26,119 bases of DNA from NCBI GenBank assembly GCA_039679375.1, contig JBDKVA010000146.1:1-26119 (forward strand), written 5' to 3'. Below the pieces are notes generated by a model. The model was not told where the DNA came from. It searched no databases and saw only the letters and a program-made list of their open reading frames with translations. Below are positions 8,442 to 15,584 of the stretch, in pieces (position 1 is the stretch's first letter; every line of letters starts with the position of its first letter). The stretch comes from JBDKVA01 sp039679375 (GTDB lineage: Bacteria > Bacillota > Clostridia > Acetivibrionales > DTU013). Made by a program: the position numbers and the translations under genes.

Positions 8442-9326
8442 TTAACCTTTTACCGCGCCTATAAGTATTCCTTCTACAAAATACTTCTGCAAAAATGGAT
8501 ATACCAGGAAAATCGGCAAAACTACAACCATTGTAATAGTCATTCGTATGGAAGTCGGAGTAATACTCGCGGCTTGGTTCGTGTCCACAATTCTCTGAGA
8601 GGAATATATATTTTCAGATCTGGACTGAAGGAAATTATACAGCATCAGCTGCAGCGTCTGAAGCTTCGGATTGGAGCACAGATACAGGTTGTCCGTCCAT
8701 GAGTTCCACTGGCTTACCGCTGTAAATATTGCAATTGTAGCCAGTATAGGAAGAGACATGGGCAGTACAAGCTTAAACAGTATTGTAAAATAATTCGCTC
8801 CGTCAACCATAGCCGATTCTTCAACAGATGCCGGCAGCTGTTCGAAATAAGTCCTCATCAGAATAACATAGTATGCGATTACCGTTCCAGGCAAAACATA
8901 AAGAAGGAAATTGTTCTTAAGGCCAAAAGCCTTCATCGTAATATACCATGGAATAAGACCCGAGCTTATATACATAGTCATAAGGAGCAGCCGGTTCATA
9001 AGCCTCCTGCACGGGAGCTCCTTTTTGGACAGCCCGTATGCGACAAAGGAGCAGCCTAACAGCGTAAGGATCGTACCGATCACTGTCCTTGCAAAGGAAA
9101 TAAAAGCCGCGTGAAAAATACCTTCAATGCGGAATACGGTTTTATAATTCAACAGGGTAAGGCCTCTGGGATAGATTGAGAGCCCCCCGGCCGCCAGATC
9201 CGAATTGCTTATGGAATAAATAAACATATAGTAAAAGGGATAAAACGTTATGATACCAATAGTCAATAACAAAATTGTATTCACCACATCAAAGGATGAT
9301 TCTCCGAGTGACCTCTTCTGCCTCAT
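8442..9326 (-). CDS. Carbohydrate ABC transporter permease (YtcP/MalG-like), module 1
   Basis: 294 residues; one of the two membrane subunits of the importer. Six hydrophobic segments are visible, the first being TILLLTIGIITFYPFYYMFI. The cytoplasmic EAA loop reads EESAMVDGANYFTILFKLVL followed by P, the site that docks on the ATPase. The C-terminus (GILIGAVKG) is typical of this family. The start is placed at 9326 because GGAGG (9332-9336) lies 5 bases upstream; the open frame continues to 9368 but would overlap permease 1. It sits 38 bases after permease 1 in the same operon. It is nearly collinear with the module 2 copy. No ATPase gene is in the window. Confidence 0.93.
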   Translation of the reverse strand: MRQKRSLGESSFDVVNTILLLTIGIITFYPFYYMFIYSISNSDLAAGGLSIYPRGLTLLNYKTVFRIEGIFHAAFISFARTVIGTILTLLGCSFVAYGLSKKELPCRRLMNRLLLMTMYISSGLIPWYITMKAFGLKNNFLLYVLPGTVIAYYVILMRTYFEQLPASVEESAMVDGANYFTILFKLVLPMSLPILATIAIFTAVSQWNSWTDNLYLCSNPKLQTLQLMLYNFLQSRSENIYSSQRIVDTNQAASITPTSIRMTITMVVVLPIFLVYPFLQKYFVEGILIGAVKG

Positions 9327-9364
9327 AACAGCCTCCATGATATAGAATATTGAAATACCTGCAA

Positions 9365-10309
9365 TCAAACAATCGATCTGCCGGTAGCGGCCTTTGAAAT
9401 TAAGTTCGACGTAAACAGCAGTACAATACTTACCAAACTCTTGAATATGCCAACGGCGGTTGCATACGAAAAATCAAATTGCTGCAATCCCATCCTGTAA
9501 GTATAGGTATCGATTACATTGAGTTTGTCATGCACCAACGCGTTATCAAATACATAAAACTGGTCAAAGCCTGAATTTATAAGATTTCCGACAGATAAAA
9601 TGAGAATGACTGAGAATGTAGGCATCAAACCGGGTATGGTTATATGCAGTATTCTTTTAAAACGGCCTGCCCCATCCACTTCTGCCGCGTCATACAGCTC
9701 CTTGTCAATTCCCGCTATGGCGGCAAGGTATATTATAGCGTTCCAGCCCATGCCCTTCCAGATAGATGCAAATGTCTGAAGGAACCAGGCCACGCCGGCG
9801 TCGGCAAGAATGTCGGTAGGCTGCTTGATAATATTCAAGCCAAGCAGTAAATGATTAATCATACCATCCTCAACGGACAGAAAAGCAAAAAACACGGAGT
9901 ACACTATTATCCATGAGATGAAATTCGGAAATGAGGTTACAGTCTGTATCGCTTTTTTAAATAAAACGCTCCTTGATTCAGTGAGCATCAGCGCGAATAT
10001 TATGGGTACAGGGCACATACAAAGAGCCAGCAGGTTTAGTACCAGAGTATTCCTCAGTACCGGAAGAAAAAGCGAACCTGCTTCAAAGAAATATGAAAAT
10101 TGCTTCAGGCCTGTAAATTCCGAGGAAAAGATGCTCACACCCGGAGTGTAATTAACAAATGCCATAAGCCATCCCCATATCGGCCCGTAATTGAAAACCA
10201 TAGCAAATAAAAAAAGAGGAACTGTCATCAATATCAATGTAAAAGACTTTTTATGCTTGCCGGTACCCATACGATATTTCAATCCGCGAGTTGTTTCTAC
10301 GACAGCCAA
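9365..10309 (-). CDS. Carbohydrate ABC transporter permease (LplB-like), module 1
   Basis: 314 residues; the partner membrane subunit and first gene of the transporter operon. It shows six transmembrane segments. The N-terminal stretch is LILMTVPLFLFAMVFNYGPI followed by WGW, typical of LplB-type permeases. The EAA loop is YDAAEVDGAGRFKRILHITI then PG. The start is TTG at 10309, with AGGAGAG 8 bases upstream. A GTG three codons earlier is in frame but sits only one base from the Shine-Dalgarno. The module 2 copy uses the same TTG in the same context, which supports the choice. Transcription is probably from the TAGAAT promoter at 10352-10357. The protein pairs with the next gene to form the channel. 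Confidence 0.93.
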   Translation of the reverse strand: MAVVETTRGLKYRMGTGKHKKSFTLILMTVPLFLFAMVFNYGPIWGWLMAFVNYTPGVSIFSSEFTGLKQFSYFFEAGSLFLPVLRNTLVLNLLALCMCPVPIIFALMLTESRSVLFKKAIQTVTSFPNFISWIIVYSVFFAFLSVEDGMINHLLLGLNIIKQPTDILADAGVAWFLQTFASIWKGMGWNAIIYLAAIAGIDKELYDAAEVDGAGRFKRILHITIPGLMPTFSVILILSVGNLINSGFDQFYVFDNALVHDKLNVIDTYTYRMGLQQFDFSYATAVGIFKSLVSIVLLFTSNLISKAATGRSIV

Positions 10310-10351
10310 TGATGCCACTCTCCTTATATGAAAAATCGTTTATCTGCTATG

Positions 10352-10419
10352 ATTCTAGCATGATGAGTAAATGATTACTTTATAAGAAACTATAAAAATT
10401 ATTATAAAAATTAAAGATT
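10352..10419 (-). promoter_or_regulatory. Promoter and putative activator site of transporter operon 1
   Basis: On the minus strand TGCTAGAAT (reverse complement of 10352-10360) is an extended -10 with no good -35. Upstream of it ATTATAAAAATTAAAGATT (10401-10419, plus-strand reading) is identical to a motif before operon 2. The spacing from the start of ATTCTA to the start of the 19-mer is 49 bases in both copies. An extra TATAAAAATTA at 10391-10401 makes a direct repeat of 12-base period here. A weak -35 plus a conserved upstream box fits an activator-dependent promoter bound by the YesN-like regulator (inferred). Confidence 0.6.
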
Positions 10420-10450
10420 CATACGCACTATATCTTTTTATTCCAAATCA

Positions 10451-10475
10451 AAGCCGCCGGCTTAGTCGGCGGTTT
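10451..10475. promoter_or_regulatory. GC-rich hairpin just upstream of the kinase 1 promoter
   Basis: CCGCCG (10454-10459) pairs with CGGCGG (10467-10472) around a 7-base loop; flanking A-U and G-U pairs extend the stem to 9. It lies directly upstream of the -35 of the kinase promoter. The homologous region of module 2 is about 29 bases shorter and lacks it. It could be an operator or a small insertion; a terminator role is less likely because it precedes the promoter. Confidence 0.45.
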
Positions 10476-10479
10476 GCTC

Positions 10480-10509
10480 TTGCCCAATGCCGGACATTTA
10501 TATTATAAT
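10480..10509 (+). promoter_or_regulatory. Probable vegetative promoter of the kinase 1 gene
   Basis: TTGCCC (10480-10485) and TATAAT (10504-10509) are spaced by 18 bases, 25 bases before the TTG start. The module 2 kinase has a perfect TATAAT at the equivalent place, which supports the call. Confidence 0.6.
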
Positions 10510-10534
10510 TAGACAATAAGGTAGGTGTTTTTTA

Positions 10535-12361
10535 TTGATCAATGTACCTTTTTATAAAAAACTGACGCTTAAAAATAAGCTGCTTTTTTTGTTTTTCATT
10601 GCTGTTGTCATACCTCTGCTGATAATAATAAACATAACAATAAAAATGCTTTACAATCAGATCGTAAAACAAACGACACAGATTTATCATACGTCGGTGC
10701 AGCAGACTGCAAGCAATCTCAAAGATTTACTTGTGCAGAATGTAGACATTTCCAACAGGTATTCACTCGATCAAAAACTCAAAACATATTTGGATATCAA
10801 CCGCAGTTATACAAGTGAATCTGAAATATTAAGCATCTACGAAGAATATTTAAAACCCTTCAAAAACAATGAATTGTATACCAGACCAGCATATATCGAC
10901 TTAAAGGTATATTTTTTAAATCCGACGCTTATACAGGAATATGAAACCTATGTTTTTGCAGACAAACAGGTTCAGGCTCAAAAGCCTTTTATAGCAGGCA
11001 AAATGGCAGATGGAAAACTTGCATGGGGTATGAATGATGATAGTGTATTTCTATCCCGCATGGTAAAAAACTTTGAAGACAGCAATAACTACTTTATCGT
11101 TTCGCTTTCATTCAGCAAAATGCGGCTCTATTCGTTGATTAATCAGGATGCCGCAACAGGCGCTACCATGATCATATCCGATGAAAAAGGAGATGTGATC
11201 ACATCAAGCAATGAAAATTCGGCAGGAGCGTCAATCACGCAAAAAGGGTATTATAATCAGTTAATGACTATGTCCGAAAGCGATTATACCGACAGCGACG
11301 GCACCAAATACAAGATTATCAGCATACCGCTGGATATATTTAATAACAGGAATTTACCAAATTGGAGAGTATCAGCCCTTATACCGGTTGACGTCATGCT
11401 GGCGGATGAGAAAAAAATCAATAACATGCTTTATATTTTCTGCTTGTCGTGTTTTGGCTTGTCAAGCATATTATTCGGAGTATTTATACGGAAAATAACC
11501 AACCGTATGAAAATACTGATTGGTAAAATGAAAGGTATTAATGGGAAGGATTTCTCGATCATTGAGGACGATGGCGATCAGGATGAGGTTGGCCTGGTCA
11601 CGAGAATTTATAACGGGATGGTAATAAATCTGCAAAAGCTGATCTATGAAAATTATGAAACTAATCTCAAGCTGAAGGATATCGCCTTAAAAAAACGCGA
11701 AGCCGAGCTTTATGCGCTGCAAAGCCAGATTCATCCCCATTTTCTGTTCAATACGCTTGAATCCCTCAGAATGGGTCTCGTAGATAATAGCGATGACGAA
11801 AACGCAGCACTTGTCAAAAATCTATCTAATTTGTTAAGAAAAAGCTTAAGCTGGAGCGGAGAAATAATCAGAATCAAGGATGAAATCGAGTTTGTCAAAA
11901 CTTATCTTGATATACAAAAATTCAGGTTTGTCGACAAATTTGATTACAGTATTGACTTACCTGATGAATTAAAGGATTGCAGCATCCCCAAGCTAACCAT
12001 CCAGCCTGTTGCTGAAAATGCAGTTCTGCATGGAATCGAGCCAAAGTGGGGACGCTGTGATATTGCGATTAAAGTAAATAATGAAGGCAGCTCCGTATTT
12101 ATTAATGTGACCGATAATGGAGTAGGGATGGATGAGAGCATACTTGAAGCAATAAAAAAGGACATCGTTTATGGAAGCGATATGAAAAAAGGATCAAGTA
12201 TCGGCCTTAAAAATGTAAGCGACAGGATACACCTGAATTATGGAGAGGAATACGGAATAGATATTGAAAGCTATCCGGGTAGCGGCACTGCTGTTAAAAT
12301 TAGAATTCCATTTCAAAAAATAATTAAAGGTGATGAAGCATGTTTAAAGCAATCATTGTAG
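10535..12361 (+). CDS. YesM-like sensor histidine kinase, module 1
   Basis: 608 residues. An N-terminal membrane segment (about 17-37) and a second (about 290-312) enclose a roughly 250-residue extracellular sensor. A HAMP linker follows, then the His_kinase domain (LQSQIHPHFLFNTLE, phospho-acceptor probably His402) and the ATPase domain with the N-box (AEN, Asn495), DNGVG (Asp527) and GSSIGLKN. The YesM/LytS type senses extracellular sugars or their binding proteins and phosphorylates a YesN-type regulator. The start is TTG, with an AGGTG Shine-Dalgarno 7 bases upstream; the paralogue starts with TTG at the same point. It overlaps the regulator gene by 22 bases, so the two are translationally coupled, and it is divergent from the transporter operon that it presumably controls. 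Confidence 0.93.
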   Translation: MINVPFYKKLTLKNKLLFLFFIAVVIPLLIIINITIKMLYNQIVKQTTQIYHTSVQQTASNLKDLLVQNVDISNRYSLDQKLKTYLDINRSYTSESEILSIYEEYLKPFKNNELYTRPAYIDLKVYFLNPTLIQEYETYVFADKQVQAQKPFIAGKMADGKLAWGMNDDSVFLSRMVKNFEDSNNYFIVSLSFSKMRLYSLINQDAATGATMIISDEKGDVITSSNENSAGASITQKGYYNQLMTMSESDYTDSDGTKYKIISIPLDIFNNRNLPNWRVSALIPVDVMLADEKKINNMLYIFCLSCFGLSSILFGVFIRKITNRMKILIGKMKGINGKDFSIIEDDGDQDEVGLVTRIYNGMVINLQKLIYENYETNLKLKDIALKKREAELYALQSQIHPHFLFNTLESLRMGLVDNSDDENAALVKNLSNLLRKSLSWSGEIIRIKDEIEFVKTYLDIQKFRFVDKFDYSIDLPDELKDCSIPKLTIQPVAENAVLHGIEPKWGRCDIAIKVNNEGSSVFINVTDNGVGMDESILEAIKKDIVYGSDMKKGSSIGLKNVSDRIHLNYGEEYGIDIESYPGSGTAVKIRIPFQKIIKGDEACLKQSL

Positions 12362-13593
12362 ATGATGAAAAAAGAATCAGGGATGGTATGAAAAAGTTAA
12401 TAGACTGGGAGGAGCATGGATTCTCCATTGTCGAGCTGGCAGGCGACGGTGTGGAAGCATTGGAAATATGCCGGCTTGAAAAACCCAGTCTTGTAATAAC
12501 AGATATCAAAATGCCCAGGATGGACGGCTTGACATTGGCTTCCGAATTGAAGAAAATCAATCCGGATATCAGCATTATAATATTTAGCGGCTATAATGAT
12601 TTTAGTTACGCAAAGCAGGCAATGAAATATGGTGTTAAAAATTATCTGCTGAAACCGGTAGATAAAGATGAATTGTGTGCAGAACTCGATACGATCAGGT
12701 GTGACATTCTATCCAGACTCTCGCGTGAGGAGGAAGTCAGGCAGGACAATGAAAAACTGGAAAGCCTGTTCCTGATAAGGCTTATAAATGGCGATCTCAG
12801 TCCGGAAGAGATCCTTAAAAATCCGGCAGGCCGGAAAATAGGCCTGGAAAATGTTAAAAGCCTGTGTATATGTATTATGGATGTCAGCAGTTGTCTTAAT
12901 AAAATCAGCCAGACGCCGGATACCGATAAATCACAGAAAAGGTTAAAAATCAGGTATGTATTAGAAGAATTGCTCGGTAAAACGAAAACAAAATATTTTT
13001 GTGAATATTCAAAAGGGTGTTATTCTATACTTTTTACTTCAACGGATACATCGCTGAAAACCGAGCAGCTAGTTGTAGAATCAGATAAAATTGCAAAGGC
13101 TGTAAAAAGTCAGTGTGATATTGATCCAATTATTGCAATTGGTGATATCGTAGCCTCGGCAACAGACTTGAAGGCCTCATATCATGTGGCTTCTTCCCTG
13201 CTGGATATAAGAAAAATCATAGATGGCCGGGAAAACATTCTATACAGGCTCGCGTCCAATTCATCGACCGATATTATTGAAATATTAATGTATATCAACA
13301 TGCATTATGCCGAAGAATTGAACCTAAAAAAGCTTGCCGACATTTTTTTCATTAGCCCGGTATATCTCGGCCAGTTATTGAAGAAAGAAACAGGTGAATA
13401 TTTTAATGATCTCCTGAACAAAATCCGGGTGGAAAACTCCAAGAAACACCTGCAGGACAACATTTATTCAATTCAAAAAATATCGGAGATCGTCGGTTAT
13501 AAAAGCATGGACCACTTCTATAAAAGTTTTAAAGCAATCGTTGGAAAAAACCCTGCCGATTATAAAAAAAGTTGTTTGTCAGCCAAAAAATAA
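12340..13593 (+). CDS. YesN-like response regulator, REC plus AraC-type HTH, module 1
   Basis: 417 residues. The receiver domain (1 to about 122) has the acidic pair Asp8/Asp9, phospho-acceptor Asp55 in LVITDIKMPRMDG, and YLLKPVDK with the conserved Lys-Pro. A roughly 180-residue linker domain follows. The C-terminal AraC/XylS double HTH (about 310-413) contains NLKKLADIFFISPVYLGQLL and the family signature around ISEIVGYKSMDHFYKSFKAI. It is the DNA-binding partner of the preceding kinase and should activate the divergent permease operon. The start ATG at 12340 has AGGTGA just upstream inside the kinase gene. The DNA-contacting helices are almost the same as in the module 2 regulator. Confidence 0.93.
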   Translation: MFKAIIVDDEKRIRDGMKKLIDWEEHGFSIVELAGDGVEALEICRLEKPSLVITDIKMPRMDGLTLASELKKINPDISIIIFSGYNDFSYAKQAMKYGVKNYLLKPVDKDELCAELDTIRCDILSRLSREEEVRQDNEKLESLFLIRLINGDLSPEEILKNPAGRKIGLENVKSLCICIMDVSSCLNKISQTPDTDKSQKRLKIRYVLEELLGKTKTKYFCEYSKGCYSILFTSTDTSLKTEQLVVESDKIAKAVKSQCDIDPIIAIGDIVASATDLKASYHVASSLLDIRKIIDGRENILYRLASNSSTDIIEILMYINMHYAEELNLKKLADIFFISPVYLGQLLKKETGEYFNDLLNKIRVENSKKHLQDNIYSIQKISEIVGYKSMDHFYKSFKAIVGKNPADYKKSCLSAKK

Positions 13594-13614
13594 AGAAACA
13601 CGGCAGCTTTCCCA

Positions 13615-13670
13615 GAAAACATAAAAGGCTGTCAGAATTTCATATTGTTTGTATACTCATTCTGACAGCC
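13615..13670 (-). terminator. Terminator between regulator 1 and the stalk protein
   Basis: GGCTGTCAGAAT (13627-13638) and ATTCTGACAGCC (13659-13670) are exact complements around a 20-base loop. On the minus strand the stem is followed by TTTTATGTTTT, so it should end the gene starting at 14389. The stem may also slow transcription coming from the regulator on the plus strand. A related palindrome follows regulator 2. Confidence 0.75.
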
Positions 13671-13684
13671 ATCTTGTAAGCAGA

Positions 13685-14389
13685 TTATTCCTCTGCCACC
13701 TTTTCTGCTTCTTCCGACTCGTCTACAAATACGCCCTGGGTTTCCGCATCGTAATCAACTTTCATGCCAAAGGTCTCCGCTAAGAACCTTATCGGAACTA
13801 AAGTCCTGTTGTTAACAAGCTGAGGCTTGACGTCAAAATCAACTTCAACAGGTGCCGTACTATCTACAGATTTTGTTACAATGCCTGTCTTCAGGTCGAT
13901 AACTACTGTAATTACCTTTCCATCGACTGTCTTTACGATTGTAACGATATCCGGCAGTTTCGGATCCCATTTTACTTCAGCGCCGAGTGATTCGGTTATT
14001 GCCCTTACAGGTATCAAGGTCCTGTTTTGCTTTATGACCGGAGGAACGTCAAATTTCATTAATACGCCGTTCACTAAAACAGGAATACTGTTGTCTCCGC
14101 CTTTATACCTTAGCTGTACCAATACTTTTAAGAGATATTTTCTTACCTCTTTATCTTTGTGGTTTTCCTTGATCTGCGCTTTGAGTCCTTCAATTGTCTC
14201 AGCCGGGGTGATAGTCAAACCGGATCCTGTTGTCGAAGCAACAGTTCCATTATTGGTTTTCGTCTCTACGGCATTGATAGCGGGTTTTTCCGATTTACCG
14301 TTCTCTTGCTTATCTGCCTGGGCGTTAACCGCAACAGCTAAACTGAACAATATTGCAACTGCCAATGCTAAGGATATCAGTTTTTTCAT
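13685..14389 (-). CDS. Secreted copper-amine-oxidase N-terminal domain (stalk) protein
   Basis: 234 residues. A signal peptide (MKKLISLALAVAILFSLAVA, cut near VNAQA) is followed by a low-complexity, Thr/Asn-rich linker, a charged helix (KEVRKYLLKVLVQL) and a Cu_amine_oxidN1-type domain. The domain starts at about residue 100 and shows the two family motifs NRTLIPVRAITESLGAEVKW and NNRTLVPIRFLAETFGM. Despite the family name there is no oxidase domain and no copper site; in Firmicutes these domains occur as wall-associated stalks in secreted proteins. The C-terminus is acidic (EESEEAEKVAEE-like). The start has AAGGAAGG 8 bases upstream. Its ligand is unknown. It is convergent with regulator 1 and follows the CBM9-like gene, but a terminator between them suggests its own promoter, which I could not place with confidence. 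Confidence 0.85.
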   Translation of the reverse strand: MKKLISLALAVAILFSLAVAVNAQADKQENGKSEKPAINAVETKTNNGTVASTTGSGLTITPAETIEGLKAQIKENHKDKEVRKYLLKVLVQLRYKGGDNSIPVLVNGVLMKFDVPPVIKQNRTLIPVRAITESLGAEVKWDPKLPDIVTIVKTVDGKVITVVIDLKTGIVTKSVDSTAPVEVDFDVKPQLVNNRTLVPIRFLAETFGMKVDYDAETQGVFVDESEEAEKVAEE

Positions 14390-14555
14390 GCTAAATACCT
14401 TCCTTCTAAAATGTGATTTATTTTTATAATATATATTCGTAAGAAGGAATCGATTTTTGGGGTGATTATGTAAATTTAAGCCGATAGGCCTGGTATTTTA
14501 GTTCTTTAGTACTATGAAATATAAAGGTTACAGAGCTTTTGTCGCTATTATTTAC

Positions 14556-14595
14556 CAAAAATAACAGAGGAGCAGACCATTGCAGCCGCTCCTCT
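14556..14595 (-). terminator. Rho-independent terminator after the CBM9-like gene
   Basis: AGAGGAGC (14566-14573) pairs with GCTCCTCT (14588-14595) around a 14-base loop. On the minus strand the stem is followed by GTTATTTTTGG. It lies 14 bases past the stop at 14610. Confidence 0.8.
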
Positions 14596-14609
14596 AATAT
14601 TCCAACTCT

Positions 14610-15428
14610 TTAATTATTCTGTGCATTCTTTATCTTTCGTGTGACAAGGAGCATTCCGGCAGCAAGCAGACATAATCCGGCAGCAAAAATTACAGGTGTT
14701 GGTATCTCCGAGCCGGTTGTTGGTAATACCGCACTTGTTGCAGTCGTTTTTGCCGCTGCAACAACCGCATCTACCAGCTTACAATTTCCGAATGTCGAAG
14801 GATTCTGATACTTATCTGCAGCATTATCGTTCCAGCAAACAATACCGTCTCTTATGCCGGTACCGGTTGCATCATCATTTACCTGACAATCAAAACCAAC
14901 TATTGTTCCTGCTTTTGCTTTGCCCTTTAAATCTTTCCATGCAATTGCAAATTCAACGACATAGCCGCCTTTGACTTCTTTAACAGCTGTTTTCAATTCA
15001 GTGACACCATACTGTCCATTGCCTGAATTCGCATTTTTGATATCAGCTCTATACTGCCCGTCATTGCCATCCATTCCGGTGGCAATTTTTTCATTAAGTT
15101 CATCGAGGTATACTTCCGCACTATCTTTTTCCCACGCATTGGCACTTTTATCACTTAGCAGTTTATCCGATACCTGAGCCAATACATAGAAGTAGTTCTC
15201 ATCCCACATTGTACTGAATTTTCCTGTTGCCCAGGGGCCCTCATCCGAAACCCACACTTTCGTTTCAACAGTTTTGGCATTCTTCCAGATGGCATCAATT
15301 GTTCCGTCAATTTTAGGCGTACCCTTAATTGCTTCTGTTGTTTTTGCCGCAGCAAATGCCGAACCTGAAAAGCAGCATATTGTTAAAATTACCGTTAAAA
15401 CTACCATTCCTAATCTTTTCATAAACAT
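14610..15428 (-). CDS. LPTTG-anchored protein with a CBM9-like domain
   Basis: 272 residues. The signal peptide (MKRLGMVVLTVILTICCFSG after the first two residues) is cut near AFAAA. A CBM9/DOMON-like beta-sandwich follows, about 35-225. Its family features are KGTPKIDGTIDAIWKNA at the start, STMWDENYFYVLAQVSD, and GYVVEFAIAWKDL. The C-terminus is a cell-wall sorting signal: LPTTG, then a hydrophobic span (PVIFAAGLCLLAAGMLLV) and the basic tail TRKIK. A sortase should therefore link it to peptidoglycan. CBM9 modules bind the reducing ends of xylan, cellulose and other glycans, so it may hold substrate near the transporter; no catalytic domain is present. The start ATG at 15428 has GAGGAG 9 bases upstream; an in-frame GTG at 15437 overlaps that signal. 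It takes the place that the beta-helix gene holds in module 1. Confidence 0.88.
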   Translation of the reverse strand: MFMKRLGMVVLTVILTICCFSGSAFAAAKTTEAIKGTPKIDGTIDAIWKNAKTVETKVWVSDEGPWATGKFSTMWDENYFYVLAQVSDKLLSDKSANAWEKDSAEVYLDELNEKIATGMDGNDGQYRADIKNANSGNGQYGVTELKTAVKEVKGGYVVEFAIAWKDLKGKAKAGTIVGFDCQVNDDATGTGIRDGIVCWNDNAADKYQNPSTFGNCKLVDAVVAAAKTTATSAVLPTTGSEIPTPVIFAAGLCLLAAGMLLVTRKIKNAQNN

Positions 15429-15468
15429 AATTTTCACTCCTCATCATTTATTCAAATTATCTGTATCT

Positions 15469-15543
15469 AAAAACAAAAGCAGTTTTCACTAAGACTTTTC
15501 AAGTTTCCACCCTCCTTCAGACCATATTGAAAAGCTGCTTTTG
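15469..15543 (-). terminator. Terminator after binding-protein gene 2
   Basis: CAAAAGCAG plus TTTTC (15474-15487) pairs with GAAAA and CTGCTTTTG (15529-15543) with a one-base bulge. On the minus strand the stem runs into TTTTGTTTTTAG. It separates the transporter operon from the CBM9-like gene, though partial readthrough is possible. Confidence 0.7.
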
Positions 15544-15584
15544 CTAAGATCAGTCGCTTTCTGCCGCCTGTTACTGCATCGAAG

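Noticed and set aside
11729..11746. IHPHF instead of the common INPHF at the kinase phospho-acceptor site as a sign of altered function
   Set aside because: The His before Phe is retained in both copies and this variant is, as far as I know, frequent in YesM-type kinases.
13685..14389. Copper amine oxidase
   Set aside because: Only the N-terminal stalk-type domain is present; the catalytic domain with its topaquinone Tyr and copper-binding His residues is absent.
13827..14429. Open plus-strand frame of 200 codons opposite the stalk protein gene
   Set aside because: It is antisense to a clear copper-amine-oxidase-N domain gene, with a Ser/Thr-rich composition that follows from the opposite strand and no start signal.
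14471..14486. TAAATTTAAGCCGATA, resembling a sigma-28 flagellar promoter (TAAA and GCCGATA)
   Set aside because: The two boxes are only about 5 bases apart instead of about 15, and no plus-strand gene follows.
13594..15584. Possible CRISPR array or riboswitch in the short intergenic gaps of module 2
   Set aside because: No regularly spaced repeats and no recognisable aptamer core; the visible hairpins are ordinary terminators.
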